Source: Micromonospora lutea (GTDB taxonomy: Bacteria; Actinomycetota; Actinomycetes; Mycobacteriales; Micromonosporaceae). Taken from it: a stretch of 46,180 nucleotides of DNA. Under the pieces are notes generated by a model, which ran no database searches, had not been told where the DNA came from, and was given only the letters and a program-made list of their open reading frames with translations. Location: positions 1-46,180 of the forward strand of contig NZ_BOPB01000039.1 in assembly GCF_016863535.1 (NCBI RefSeq), read 5' to 3'. The position numbers and the translations under genes are program-made. Of this stretch, positions 30,979 to 40,633 are shown piece after piece. Position 1 is the first letter of the stretch. Every line of letters starts with the position of its first letter.

Positions 30979-32466
30979 GTGACGCATCCGGGTGCGGCAC
31001 AGCCGGGCACGCCGGGTTGGCAGCATCACCCGGGGGCGGCGGCACCGCCGCCACAGCAGCGTCCGGCACAGCCTGAGCAGCCGGTCGCAGCACCGGCCCC
31101 GACGCTCGGCGGCACCGGGCCCGGCCACAACTGGGCGGCCCAGCGCGGGCAGGGACGGGCCACCGTCGGCACCGCGTACACCAGCCAGGCCGCCGCTGCG
31201 GCGTCGGCCGCCGTTTCCGCGCCGGCCCGGGCACCGGAGAGCCGGGTCGTGCCGCAGGCCGTGGCCGCCCCGGCGCGACAGCCCGTCGCCGAGGTCGCGG
31301 CCGGGGACACCGCGGCTGCTCCGGCGGTACGCCCACACCGGCGGCAGCCTCGCGTCGGTGGAATCCACGTGGCCCAGCTCGTGGCCTGGCAGGCCGGTGC
31401 GGCGGCGGTGCTCGCCGCCACCCCGCACGGCATGCCGCTGACCATCGTCGTCGCTACCGCCACGGTGCTGGTGCTCTCCCCCACGGTGGTGCGTCACCGC
31501 GGCCGTTGGCTGCACCAGTGGCTGGCGGTGTGGTGGGCGTACCGGGGACGAAGTCGAAAGCTGAGTGGCGTCGGGTCCGACGGCCCCTGGCAACTGCTCA
31601 GCCAACTGGAAAACACCGTTGAGCTGGATCAGGTCGAGATCGACGACCAGCCCGCCGTGCTGTTGACTCATCGGGGCGGGCTCAGCGCTGTGCTGGAGGT
31701 CGATCCGACCGAGGGGGCGCTGCTCGTGGGCGCGCCACAGGCCCTGCCGTCGCCGGTGGCGTTGCTGCCGGCGACCGATCCGAAGATGCCCGTCGTGACG
31801 GTGCAGGTGTTGATCCAGGTGACTCCGGCGCCGCGTGCCCGTGCGGCGGCGGTCGACCGGGCGTACCGCGAACTGACGAACGGAAGCGTTCCGGCCAGCC
31901 GGCAGGCGTGGCTGGTGCTGCATGCGCCGCGTACCCCCGATTTTCACGCCGACCGCGACCTGCGGCCGGCGCTCACCTCGGCGATCCGGCGGACCCGACG
32001 CCAGTTGCGGCAGGAACGGGCCACGGCCCGGCTGCTCAATCGCGACGAGGTGCTCGCCGCAGTCGCGCAACTGACCCACCTCACCGACGGCGCGGTGGGC
32101 ACGGAGCAGCCGTTGGCCCGGGAAGGCTGGCGGAACTGGTCGGTCCAGGGCGTCCCGCAGAGCTGTTACCGACTGCTCGACTGGCCCAGTCGGTCATGGG
32201 AGCTGGACCCGCTGCTGCGCGGGTTGCCCGCCGCATCCGGCGTGGTCTCCATCTCGGTGGCTCGCGACAGTGGTCGGCCGGGTGACGACGACGCCGTGGT
32301 GGAGGTGGCGTTCCGGCTCATCGGCGCCGACCCGACCGCCCTGGCCGCCGCCGATCGCGCACTCGACCAGGCGATTCGTGAGCACGGTGGTCGGTTACAG
32401 AGGCTTGACGGCGAACACGCCCACGGTGTGGCCGCCACCCTGCCGTTGGGAGGTTTCCTGCGATGA
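30979..32466 (+). CDS. eccE: EccE, T7SS membrane-complex subunit
   Basis: The 495-residue protein has a Pro/Gln/Ala-rich N-terminal region (about 115 residues), a pair of membrane helices (VAQLVAWQAGAAAVLAATPH and MPLTIVVATATVLVLSPTVV) after GGIHVAQL, then the EccE domain with WLAVWWAYRGRSR and CYRLLDWPSRSWELDPLLRG. EccE sits at the edge of the ESX membrane complex. GTG 30979 with GGGAGGG 8 nt upstream starts it. The N-terminal extension is longer than in mycobacterial EccE. ATGA overlap joins it to the next gene. Confidence 0.85.
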   Translation: MTHPGAAQPGTPGWQHHPGAAAPPPQQRPAQPEQPVAAPAPTLGGTGPGHNWAAQRGQGRATVGTAYTSQAAAAASAAVSAPARAPESRVVPQAVAAPARQPVAEVAAGDTAAAPAVRPHRRQPRVGGIHVAQLVAWQAGAAAVLAATPHGMPLTIVVATATVLVLSPTVVRHRGRWLHQWLAVWWAYRGRSRKLSGVGSDGPWQLLSQLENTVELDQVEIDDQPAVLLTHRGGLSAVLEVDPTEGALLVGAPQALPSPVALLPATDPKMPVVTVQVLIQVTPAPRARAAAVDRAYRELTNGSVPASRQAWLVLHAPRTPDFHADRDLRPALTSAIRRTRRQLRQERATARLLNRDEVLAAVAQLTHLTDGAVGTEQPLAREGWRNWSVQGVPQSCYRLLDWPSRSWELDPLLRGLPAASGVVSISVARDSGRPGDDDAVVEVAFRLIGADPTALAAADRALDQAIREHGGRLQRLDGEHAHGVAATLPLGGFLR

Positions 32467-33155
32467 ACAGCGTCGCCTTTCCCGGCAGTCGGATGGGGTT
32501 GCACGTCGCAGACGGGGCGGCCGTGGCCGATCTACGGCTGGTCGCCGGTGGCGGCGGGCTGGTGGTCGGCCGCAACCGGCAGCAGGAGCCGGTGGGTTTG
32601 CGGGTGTTTCGCGCCGAGCCGACCCGACTGATGCTGACCGGCGGGGTACGCGCGGCCGAACTGCTCGCCTTCCGGTCACTGGCGCTCGGTGCCCGGTTGT
32701 TCATCCAGACCGCGCGGGAGCAGGAGTGGGACGCCTTCCTGCGACGCTGCGTCATCGGGCGGGAGATCGCCTCGTTCCTGCCGCCCGGGGTGGCTCCGCC
32801 GGTGCCGGCCACACCGACCGAACCGCAGCTCGTGGTGATCGACACTGGCCCGGTGACGGGGCCGGACACCAGCCTCAGCGCACCCTGGCGGGCCACCCTG
32901 GTGGTCCGCGACGACCTCGCCGGCTGGGACGTCGAGGTCCTGGTACGCAGCGACATCGTGGTCCTCCAGCGGCTCACCGAGGCCGAGGCGGTCACCGTCG
33001 CGAACGCCCTCGGTCTGGCCAGCGTGCAGAGTTGGTTCACCCAGTTGCACCCGGAGATGGTCGGCCTGATCACCAAGGGCAAGGTGCAGTGGGTGATGCT
33101 CAGCATGACCGGCACCGAACGTCAGTTGATCGGCCCGGTCGCCCGGGGCGGCTGA
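32463..33155 (+). CDS. T7SS-associated protein of unknown function after eccE
   Basis: The 230-residue protein overlaps eccE by ATGA. It reads VAFPGSRMGLHVADGAAVAD, GLVVGRNRQQEPVGLRVFR, GGVRAAELLAFRSLALGARL and VQSWFTQLHPEMVGLITKGK. No signal peptide, membrane helix or enzyme motif is visible, and it appears to be a soluble alpha/beta protein. Coupling to eccE suggests a cytosolic accessory role on the channel. I do not recognise a named family. Confidence 0.75.
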   Translation: MNSVAFPGSRMGLHVADGAAVADLRLVAGGGGLVVGRNRQQEPVGLRVFRAEPTRLMLTGGVRAAELLAFRSLALGARLFIQTAREQEWDAFLRRCVIGREIASFLPPGVAPPVPATPTEPQLVVIDTGPVTGPDTSLSAPWRATLVVRDDLAGWDVEVLVRSDIVVLQRLTEAEAVTVANALGLASVQSWFTQLHPEMVGLITKGKVQWVMLSMTGTERQLIGPVARGG

Positions 33156-33245
33156 CCGCGTTCTGGCCATTGGGTCGTGCCCGGTCAGGCCGCCATCGAC
33201 CGAGGCGGGACGGCCGAGGTCACGGTCTTTGCCGCATTGGTACAC

Positions 33246-33270
33246 CCGGTGTCTCCCACCTGGACACCGG
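33246..33270 (+). promoter_or_regulatory. Inverted repeat upstream of the secreted nuclease gene
   Basis: CCGGTGTC and GACACCGG form an 8-bp inverted repeat with a 9-base spacer, 45 nt before ATG 33315. It may be an operator for the secreted nuclease or a weak terminator for the eccE unit; there is no T-run. The rest of the 159-base gap shows no other clear signal. Confidence 0.35.
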
Positions 33271-33314
33271 TGCCGCTTATCCTCCGACGGTCTACTCCTT
33301 CGGAGGCCGCTTAC

Positions 33315-36300
33315 ATGCAGCGCACAAGAAGTACCCGACTACTTACAATCCCGGGCGTACTGGTCACCGCCACCACGCTCATCCTCTCCAGCGGCACCAC
33401 CGCATTCGCCGACCCGGTGCCCACGACGCCGTTCATCAGTGAGATCCACTACGACAACGTCGGCGCGGACACCGGCGAGGCGATCGAGGTCGAGGCGCCG
33501 GTCGGCTACGACCTGACCGGCTGGCAGATCGTCCTCTACAACGGCGCCAACGGCGCGGCGTACGGCACCAGGACGTTGAGCGGCGTGGTGCCGGCGGCGG
33601 GTGTCGTCGTCGAGACGTACCCGACGGACGGCATCCAGAACGGGTCGCCCGACGGTGTCGCGCTCGTCGCGCCCGACGGTGACGTCGCCGAATTCCTGAC
33701 CTACGAAGGCACCTTCACCGCGGTCGGTGGGCCGGCGAACGGCCGGACCGGTGTCGACATCGGGGTGCAGGAGACGTCGTCGACCCCGGTGGGCCACTCC
33801 CTCCAGAAGGTCGAGGGCAGCTGGCAGGCAGCGGCCCCGAACACCTTCGGGGTACGCAACGCCACCCCGGGTCCGGGTCCGGACCCGACCGGCTGCACCG
33901 TCACCGTCGACCACACCATCGCCGAGGTGCAGGGCAGCGGTACCGCCACACCGGTTGCCGGCAGCCGGGTGACCGTGGAGGGCATCGTCACCGCCGACCA
34001 CCGCACCGGTGGCTACAACGGGGTGTACGTGCAGACGGCGGGCAGCGGTGGGGAGCGCCCGGTCGCCGCCGGAACCGCCTCGGACGGCATCTTCGTCTAC
34101 CTCACCACCAACGCCGCGAACCACCCGTCGGTCGCGATCGGTGACCGGGTACGGGTCAGCGGAACAGCGAACGAGTTCAACGGTCTCACCCAGCTGACCA
34201 TCGCGGCCCGCAGCGATGTCCAGGTGTGTGCGCAGGGTGCACCGCTGCCGACGCCGGTCCCGGTCGAACTGCCGCTGGACGAGGCCGCCCGCGAGTCGGT
34301 CGAGTCGATGCTGGTGGCGCCGGTCGGCGCGTACACCGTCTCCGAGGTGTACAACACCAACCGGTACGGCGAGGTGGTGCTCGCGGCCGGTGACCAGCCG
34401 GCCCGGACGCCCACCGACGTGGCCCGTCCCGGCTCGGACACCGCGCAGGCGCTGGCTGCCGAGAACAAGCTGCGTCGCCTGCTCGTGGATGACGGCCGGA
34501 CGACGAACCTGGCCACCGCCGGGCTGCTGCCGCCGTACGTCTCGCCGACCAGCCCGCTGCGGGTGGGCGACTCGGTGGAGACGTTCGGCCCGTCGGTGCT
34601 GTCGTACGGCTTCAACGAGTGGCGTCTGCAGCCGACCCGCCCGGTCGACGCGGACACTTCCCCGACCGACCGGACCGCGTTCAAGGCCACCAACCCGCGT
34701 ACCGCCGCTCCGGTCAACGTCGGCGGCGACCTGCGGGTGGCCAGCTTCAACGTGCTGAACTACTTCGTCCACTTCGGTGGCGACGCCCGGGGTGCCGCCG
34801 ACGAGGCGGCGCTCGTCAAGCAGGAAGCGAAGATCGTTTCGGCGATCAGTGCGCTGAACGCCGACGTGGTGGCGCTGGAGGAGATCGAGAACTCGGTCCG
34901 GTTCAACACCGCGGATCCCCAGCAGGCGCTCAAGCGCCTGGTGGCCGCCCTGAACAGCGAGGACGGCGCGGGCACCTGGGACTACGTCCGCACCCCGGCC
35001 GACCTGCCCGGCGCGGCCGAGCAGGACGTCATCACCACGGCGATCATCTTCAAGCCGGCCAAGGCGCAGCCGAAGGGCCCGTCGCGGTCGGTGAACGACG
35101 AGACGGTGTGGTTCAACGCCCGCGAACCGATCGCGCAGACGTTCACCGCCGGCTCGGTGGACTTCATCGTGGTGGCCAACCATTTCAAGTCCAAGAGCGG
35201 TGCCGGCTCCGGTGACAACGCCGACGCCGGTGACGGCCAGGGCGGTTGGAACGGCGACCGGGTCCGACAGGCCACCGCGCTGGCCGCCTTCGTGGATCAG
35301 GTGAAGGCGGACAGTGGGACCGACAACGTACTGCTGCTGGGTGACTTCAACGCGTACACCCACGAGGACCCGATGCAGGTCCTCTACGGCAAGCAGTACC
35401 GCAACCTCAACGACACCGGGAAGGCCAGCTACGTCTTCAACGGTGAGTCCGGTTCGCTGGATCACGCGCTCGCCTCGCCGTCGCTGGCGGCGCGGGTCAC
35501 CGGGGTCGACGTCTGGCAGATCAACGCCGTCGAGTCGTACGCCTTCCAGTACGACGGCCTGGCCGCCTTCTTCGCGCCCGACCCCTACCGGGCCAGCGAC
35601 CACAACCCGCTGGTGGTGGGCATCAACACCGGGACCGGCACCGGCCCGGTGAACCTCCAGTTGCTCAGCATCAACGACTTCCACGGCCGGCTGGAGTCAC
35701 CGGCCACCGTGGGCGGTCAGCCGGTCGGCGGGGCTGCCCAGCTCGCCGGGCTGGTGGGTCAGCTGCGGGCGGAGAACCCGAACACCGCGTTCGTGTCCGC
35801 CGGTGACAACATCGGTGCCTCCACCTTCATCTCGGCGATCGACGACGACAACCCGACGATCGACGCGTTGAACCAGGCCGGCCTGCTCGTCTCGGCGGTG
35901 GGCAACCACGAGTTCGACAAGGGCATGGCGGACCTGACCGGTCGGGTGACCGACCGGGCCGACTTCCCGCACCTGGGCGCCAACGTGTACCGGGGTGACA
36001 CCCGGGCGCTGCCGGCGTACGCGGTGAACACCATCGGCGGTGTCCGCGTCGGTTTCATCGGCGTGGTCACCGAGCAGACCGCCTCGCTGGTCAGCCCGGA
36101 CGGCATCGCCGGCATCACCTTCCGCGACCCGGTCGCCGAGGCCAACCGGGTCGCCGGACAGCTCAAGGACGGCAACCCGGACAACGGCGAGGCCGACGTG
36201 GTGGTGCTGCTCGCACACGAGGGAGCGGCGACCGAGAACATCGACTCCCCCGAGGCGTTGGCGAACGACCCGGTCTTCGGCGAGTTCACCCGGGTGGATG

Positions 36301-37682
36301 CCACCGTCGACGTCATCTTCAGCGGGCACACCCACCAGCCGTACGCCTTCGAGGTGCCGGTGCCCGGCACCGACAAGCTGCGACCGATCGTCCAGGCCGA
36401 GGACTACGGCAAGCGCCTGGGCAAGGTCACGCTGACCTTCGACCCGGAGGCGGGAGTGGTGACCTCCGCCGACGCGTCCCTGGTCGATGTCGTGGGTGCG
36501 CCGCAGGACCCGGCGGTGGCGGAGATCGTGGCCGCCGCGAAGGTCCGGGCCCAGGAGTTGGGCCAGCGGAAGCTCGGCGAGATCACCGCCGACATCCGGC
36601 GGGCCTACACCGACGGCAACGAGGATCGGGGCAAGGAGTCGACGCTGGGCAACTTCATCGCCGACGTGCAGCTCGCCGGCACCCGTGACGCCGGTCGGGG
36701 CGGGGCGCAGATCGCGTTCATGAACCCGGGCGGTCTACGGGCCGACCTGCTGTACGGAGACGACGGCACGGTGACCTACGCCGAGGCCTTCGCCGTCCAG
36801 CCGTTCGCCAACGACGTGGTCACCAAGACCTACACCGGTGCCGAGATCAAGCAGGTCTTGGAGCAGCAGTGGCAGCCGGCGGGTGCGTCCCGCCCGGTGC
36901 TGTGGCTCGGTGTGTCGGAGGGCTTCAGCTACACCTACGATCCCCAGGCCGCCCAGGGTTCACGGATCACCTCGATGAAGCTGAATGGCACGCCGATCGA
37001 TCCGGCGGGCAGCTACCGGGTCACGGTGAACTCGTTCCTCGCCGCCGGCGGGGACAACTTCACCACTCTCGGCGGCGGCACGAACCCGGTGACCACCGGC
37101 GACAACGATCTCACCATGCTGGTGAGCTACCTCGCCGCCAACTCGCCGGTGAGCGCGGACACCGAGCCGCGCTCGTCGGTCGGGCAGGGCGGGCCGGAAT
37201 GCACCACCACGATCACCGGCAAGCACTCCAAGCCGCTGATCGTGACCACCGGCCTGACCTGCGTGGAGAACGCGACGATCGCGGGCGCGGTGTCGATCGC
37301 CGCGGGTGCCTCGCTGCGGGTCACCGGCGGCACCATCAACGGCCCGGTGTCGGCCACCCGGCCGGCGCTGTTCGAGCTGTCGGGCACGAAGGTCTCCGGT
37401 CCGGTCACGGTGGCGGGCGCCACCGGCGACCTGAAGATCAGCAAGGCCCGGATCAGCGGGCCGTTGTCGCTGGTGGCCAACCTCGGTGGGGTACGGCTCG
37501 ACGAGGCCACCGTCAGTGGCCCGGTGAGCGTGACGGGCAACTCCGGCAGCCAGCCGGTGGTCGTCGCGGCGAACACCATCAGCGGGCCGTTGGCCTGCTC
37601 GGGCAACACCCCGGCCCCGGTCAACGAGGGTCGGGCGAACACGGTGCGTGGTCCGGCCTCGGGTCAGTGCGCCCGGCTGTGA
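33315..37682 (+). CDS. Secreted multi-domain nuclease / 5'-nucleotidase
   Basis: This 1,455-residue protein has a signal peptide (to about TTAFAD). Domains in order: lamin-tail-like domain (FISEIHYDNVGADTGEAIEV), an OB-fold-like region (about 200-310), an ExeM/NucH endonuclease-exonuclease-phosphatase domain (ASFNVLNY at about 474, ALEEIEN, VANHFKSK, LLGDFNAY, SDHNPLV), a calcineurin-like 5'-nucleotidase (SINDFHGRLE about 784, GDNIGAS, VGNHEFDKG, SGHTHQPY), the 5'-nucleotidase C-terminal domain (NPGGLRADL, GGDNFTTL) and a C-terminal beta-solenoid-like tail with repeated SGPVSV/TV units. It would degrade extracellular DNA and release phosphate and nucleosides. GGAGG stands 9 nt before ATG 33315. 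Confidence 0.9.
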   Translation: MQRTRSTRLLTIPGVLVTATTLILSSGTTAFADPVPTTPFISEIHYDNVGADTGEAIEVEAPVGYDLTGWQIVLYNGANGAAYGTRTLSGVVPAAGVVVETYPTDGIQNGSPDGVALVAPDGDVAEFLTYEGTFTAVGGPANGRTGVDIGVQETSSTPVGHSLQKVEGSWQAAAPNTFGVRNATPGPGPDPTGCTVTVDHTIAEVQGSGTATPVAGSRVTVEGIVTADHRTGGYNGVYVQTAGSGGERPVAAGTASDGIFVYLTTNAANHPSVAIGDRVRVSGTANEFNGLTQLTIAARSDVQVCAQGAPLPTPVPVELPLDEAARESVESMLVAPVGAYTVSEVYNTNRYGEVVLAAGDQPARTPTDVARPGSDTAQALAAENKLRRLLVDDGRTTNLATAGLLPPYVSPTSPLRVGDSVETFGPSVLSYGFNEWRLQPTRPVDADTSPTDRTAFKATNPRTAAPVNVGGDLRVASFNVLNYFVHFGGDARGAADEAALVKQEAKIVSAISALNADVVALEEIENSVRFNTADPQQALKRLVAALNSEDGAGTWDYVRTPADLPGAAEQDVITTAIIFKPAKAQPKGPSRSVNDETVWFNAREPIAQTFTAGSVDFIVVANHFKSKSGAGSGDNADAGDGQGGWNGDRVRQATALAAFVDQVKADSGTDNVLLLGDFNAYTHEDPMQVLYGKQYRNLNDTGKASYVFNGESGSLDHALASPSLAARVTGVDVWQINAVESYAFQYDGLAAFFAPDPYRASDHNPLVVGINTGTGTGPVNLQLLSINDFHGRLESPATVGGQPVGGAAQLAGLVGQLRAENPNTAFVSAGDNIGASTFISAIDDDNPTIDALNQAGLLVSAVGNHEFDKGMADLTGRVTDRADFPHLGANVYRGDTRALPAYAVNTIGGVRVGFIGVVTEQTASLVSPDGIAGITFRDPVAEANRVAGQLKDGNPDNGEADVVVLLAHEGAATENIDSPEALANDPVFGEFTRVDATVDVIFSGHTHQPYAFEVPVPGTDKLRPIVQAEDYGKRLGKVTLTFDPEAGVVTSADASLVDVVGAPQDPAVAEIVAAAKVRAQELGQRKLGEITADIRRAYTDGNEDRGKESTLGNFIADVQLAGTRDAGRGGAQIAFMNPGGLRADLLYGDDGTVTYAEAFAVQPFANDVVTKTYTGAEIKQVLEQQWQPAGASRPVLWLGVSEGFSYTYDPQAAQGSRITSMKLNGTPIDPAGSYRVTVNSFLAAGGDNFTTLGGGTNPVTTGDNDLTMLVSYLAANSPVSADTEPRSSVGQGGPECTTTITGKHSKPLIVTTGLTCVENATIAGAVSIAAGASLRVTGGTINGPVSATRPALFELSGTKVSGPVTVAGATGDLKISKARISGPLSLVANLGGVRLDEATVSGPVSVTGNSGSQPVVVAANTISGPLACSGNTPAPVNEGRANTVRGPASGQCARL

Positions 37683-37762
37683 CCGGTAGGTGACAACGCC
37701 GGTCCGCGGTTGGAGCAGTCCGACCGCGGGCCGGCCACCGGCACCCGATCGGGACGGCATTT

Positions 37763-37783
37763 GTGCACCCCGGCTGGGTACAC
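37763..37783 (+). promoter_or_regulatory. Candidate persulfide-sensor operator upstream of the MBL-rhodanese gene
   Basis: GTGCACCC CGGCT GGGTACAC is an inverted repeat of 8-base arms with one mismatch and a 5-base centre, 33 nt before ATG 37816. The ACCC-n5-GGGT core resembles operators of the CsoR/CstR family, which control persulfide-oxidising rhodanese genes in other bacteria. No CsoR-like gene is in the window. Confidence 0.45.
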
Positions 37784-37815
37784 CACGGTGGAGACCACCT
37801 ATCGAGGAGCGCGGC

Positions 37816-39216
37816 ATGGCGGTGCAGGTGTCGGTCATCACGACGTCGTCCCTCGGCGACCGCAGCTACCTGGTCGACGACGGTCGGGTCGCGGTCGTGG
37901 TGGATCCGCAGCGGGACATCGACCGGGTGCTGTACCTCGCCGGTGCCGCCGGCGTGCGGATCACCCACGTGGTCGAGACACACCTGCACAACGACTACGT
38001 CTCCGGCGGACTCGACCTGGCCCGGCTGACCGGGGCCCGTTACCTGATGGCCGCCGACGACGAGGTTGGCTTCGACCGGGTACCGGTCAGCGACGGCGAC
38101 GTGATCGAGGTGTCGGAGGCGCTGCGGCTGCGGGCCGTGGCCACGCCAGGTCACACTTTCCACCACCTGTCGTACGTGGTCGACGAGGCCAGCGACGACG
38201 GTTGGAACCCGGTGGGCGCCTGCACCGGAGGATCGCTGCTCTTCGGCACCACCGGCCGCACCGACCTGCTCGGTGCGGAGCACACGCACGAGTTGGCCCG
38301 CCGTCAGCGCACGTCGGCGAGACGGCTCGCCGACCTGCTGCCCGACGGGGCACAGGTGTGGCCGACCCACGGCTTCGGCAGCTTCTGCTCGGCCAGCCAA
38401 GCCGACGCCCCAGACTCGACGATCGGTCGGGAGAAGCAGGTCAATCCGGTGTTCCGGCTGGCCGGGACCGAGTTCGTCACCGAAACCCTGGCCGGTCTGG
38501 ACGCCTACCCGGCGTACTACGCGCACGCGGGGGCCACCAACATCGCCGGCCCGGTACCGGTGGATCTCACCCCGGTCACGCGTGCCGACGCCGCGCAGCT
38601 GCGCGACCGTATCGCCGCCGGGGAGTGGGTGGTCGACCTGCGACACCGCAAGGCGTACGCCGTCTCGCACCTGGCCGGCACGGTCAGTCTCGGCCTCGAC
38701 GGCCCGATGTCGACCTGGCTCGGTTGGCTGGTCGACTGGGGCACCCCGGTCACGCTGCTGGCCGAGACCCCCGAGCAGATCGCCGACGCCCAACGTGAGC
38801 TGGTCCGGATCGGCATCGACCGCCCCGCCGCCCAGGCGACCGGCACGGCCCGACAGTGGGCCGACCACCCCTCCGCGCTGCGGGAGCTGCTCGTCGCTGA
38901 CTTCCCGGCGCTGGCCGCCGCGCAGGCCGGGAGGCCACCGGCCGGGCTGCCCGCCCCGCAGGCCATCCTCGACGTACGGCTGGGCAACGAGTGGCGGGAC
39001 GGTCACGTCGATGGTGCCGTGCACGTGCCGCTGCCTGAGCTGCCCCGCCGGATGACCGACGTGCCGGCCGGCGTTGTCTGGGTGCACTGCGCGTCCGGCT
39101 ACCGGGCCACCCTCGCCGCGTCCCTGCTGGCCAACGCCGGCCGCCACGTGGTGCTCATCAACGACCTCTTCGAGCACGCCGAGCCTGCCGGCGTACGGCT
39201 GAACCGGATCCCCTGA
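37816..39216 (+). CDS. Metallo-beta-lactamase-fold persulfide dioxygenase with two rhodanese domains (CstB-like)
   Basis: The 466-residue cytosolic protein has an MBL domain with THLHNDYVSGG (about 55), TPGHTFHHL (about 111) and WPTHGFGSFC. The N-D-Y in place of D-H is typical of the CstB/BH-type sulfurtransferase branch. An inactive rhodanese follows (VVDLRHRKAYAVSHLAGTVS, no Cys), then an active rhodanese (ILDVRLGNEWRDGHVDGA, WVHCASGYRA, Cys425). These enzymes oxidise glutathione- or low-molecular-weight persulfides and transfer sulfur, protecting against sulfide stress. GAGGAG precedes ATG 37816. It stands alone between the nuclease and a convergent sigma gene. Confidence 0.85.
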   Translation: MAVQVSVITTSSLGDRSYLVDDGRVAVVVDPQRDIDRVLYLAGAAGVRITHVVETHLHNDYVSGGLDLARLTGARYLMAADDEVGFDRVPVSDGDVIEVSEALRLRAVATPGHTFHHLSYVVDEASDDGWNPVGACTGGSLLFGTTGRTDLLGAEHTHELARRQRTSARRLADLLPDGAQVWPTHGFGSFCSASQADAPDSTIGREKQVNPVFRLAGTEFVTETLAGLDAYPAYYAHAGATNIAGPVPVDLTPVTRADAAQLRDRIAAGEWVVDLRHRKAYAVSHLAGTVSLGLDGPMSTWLGWLVDWGTPVTLLAETPEQIADAQRELVRIGIDRPAAQATGTARQWADHPSALRELLVADFPALAAAQAGRPPAGLPAPQAILDVRLGNEWRDGHVDGAVHVPLPELPRRMTDVPAGVVWVHCASGYRATLAASLLANAGRHVVLINDLFEHAEPAGVRLNRIP

Positions 39217-39322
39217 CCGTTCGCCGAGGCCGCCGATTTTTCCGTCATTCGGGAGGACGTCCATTTCCGACAGGAGCCGACCGGCCTCACCCGGCCACGG
39301 TGGATCCCGGCGCGGAGGCTGG

Positions 39323-40633
39323 CTAACCGCGTCGCGCCCGCTCCAGCAGCGCTCGCCGCTCAGCCGCGCCGTGCACCCGGTCCGCCGCCGCACGGAACAA
39401 CGCCGCTGCCCGCTCCCGGTCGCCCTGGCGGGCGACGAGGTCCGCCTCCACCGCCAGGGTCAACGGATAGCCGTCGAGCCCGCCACCGGCACGCGCCTCG
39501 GCGAGCAGGGCCAGTCCGGCCGCCGGCCCGTACGCGTACCCGTAGGCGACGGCCCGGTTCAGCGCGACCACCGGGGTGGGCTGCACCTGGGCGAGATGGT
39601 CGTAGCAGTCGACGATCCGTCGCCAGTCGGTCACCTCGGCGCTGGAGGCGGTGGCGTGACACGCCGCGATCCGCGCCTGCCAAGCGTACGGGCCGGGTTG
39701 CGTCAGCCCGGCGAGCAGGCGGTCGGCCTCGACGATCGCCGCATGGTCCCAGCGGGTCCGGTCCTGGCGATCGAGCGGGATCAGGTTGCCGTCGAGGTCC
39801 CGGCGGGCGGCGCGGCGGGAGTGCTGCAACAGGCACAACGCCAGCAACGCCCTCGCCTCCTGTTGCTCGGGCATGAGCCGCACCAGCAGCCGGGCCAACC
39901 GGATCGCCTCCTCGGCGAAGGCCGGTTCCCCGTCCGCGTCGTACCCCTGGGTGAACAGCAGATAGAGCACGCCCAGCACCCCGGGCAGCCGCTCGGTCAG
40001 CGCCCGGCCGCGCGGCACCCGGTAGGGAATTCCCGCGTCGGCGATCTTCGCCTTGGCCCGGGTCAACCGCCGGGTCATGGTCGACTCGCTGACCAGGAAC
40101 GCCCGGGCGATGTCGGCGGTCGGCACCGCGCAGATCGTGCGGAGGGTCAGCGCGATCCGCGCCTGTGGTGCGAGCGCCGGATGGCAGCAGGTGAAGATCA
40201 GCCGCAGCCGGTCGTCCACCACCTCCTCGTCCGGTACCGGTTCCGCGGTGGCGGCGGTGAGCGCCAGCACCGCCACGTCACGCAGCTTGCGCCGTTCGAC
40301 CGACGCCCGCCGCAGCACGTCGAGCAGCCGGTTACGCGCCACCGCCATCAGCCAGCCTGCGGGGTTGGTCGGTACCCCGTCGACCGGCCACCGGTCCAGT
40401 GCCCGGGCCAGGGCCTCCTGCGTGCAGTCCTCGGCCAGCGTCCAGTCACCGGTGATCCGGATCAGCGCTGCCACGATCCGCGGGTACGCCTCAACGGCGG
40501 TGGCCGCGACAGCTTGCGCCGCCGCGGCCCGACCGGCCGCCGTACCACCGTTGTCGGCTCGCCGCTTCGCCGTCGCTCCATCAGCGTCGGTCGTCATTCG
40601 CGGCAGCGCGATCTCGGCGGCCGGATCCGTCAC
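39323..40633 (-). CDS. ECF42-type RNA polymerase sigma factor
   Basis: The 436-residue protein has a sigma-2 region (VEAYPRIVAALIRITGDWTL, DCTQEALARALDRWP, GWLMAVARNRLLDVLRR), a sigma-4 region (TLRTICAVPTADIARAFLVS, ESTMTRRLTRAK) and a long C-terminal TPR-like extension (GVLYLLFTQGYDADGEPAF, LALCLLQHSRRAARRDLDG, PVVALNRAVAYGYAYGPAAG). This long extension and the DGPF gene upstream define ECF42. The GTG at 40633 overlaps the stop of the DGPF gene (GTGA), so they are coupled. ATG 40598 is an alternative start. It directs transcription of its own operon in other actinobacteria. Confidence 0.88.
   Translation of the reverse strand: MTDPAAEIALPRMTTDADGATAKRRADNGGTAAGRAAAAQAVAATAVEAYPRIVAALIRITGDWTLAEDCTQEALARALDRWPVDGVPTNPAGWLMAVARNRLLDVLRRASVERRKLRDVAVLALTAATAEPVPDEEVVDDRLRLIFTCCHPALAPQARIALTLRTICAVPTADIARAFLVSESTMTRRLTRAKAKIADAGIPYRVPRGRALTERLPGVLGVLYLLFTQGYDADGEPAFAEEAIRLARLLVRLMPEQQEARALLALCLLQHSRRAARRDLDGNLIPLDRQDRTRWDHAAIVEADRLLAGLTQPGPYAWQARIAACHATASSAEVTDWRRIVDCYDHLAQVQPTPVVALNRAVAYGYAYGPAAGLALLAEARAGGGLDGYPLTLAVEADLVARQGDRERAAALFRAAADRVHGAAERRALLERARRG

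Noticed and set aside
29205..31010. 601-codon minus-strand frame opposite the EccA fusion
   Set aside because: Shadow; the plus strand carries Walker motifs and beta-helix repeats.
33339..35684. 781-codon minus-strand frame opposite the secreted nuclease
   Set aside because: Shadow without motifs; the plus-strand protein is fully recognisable.
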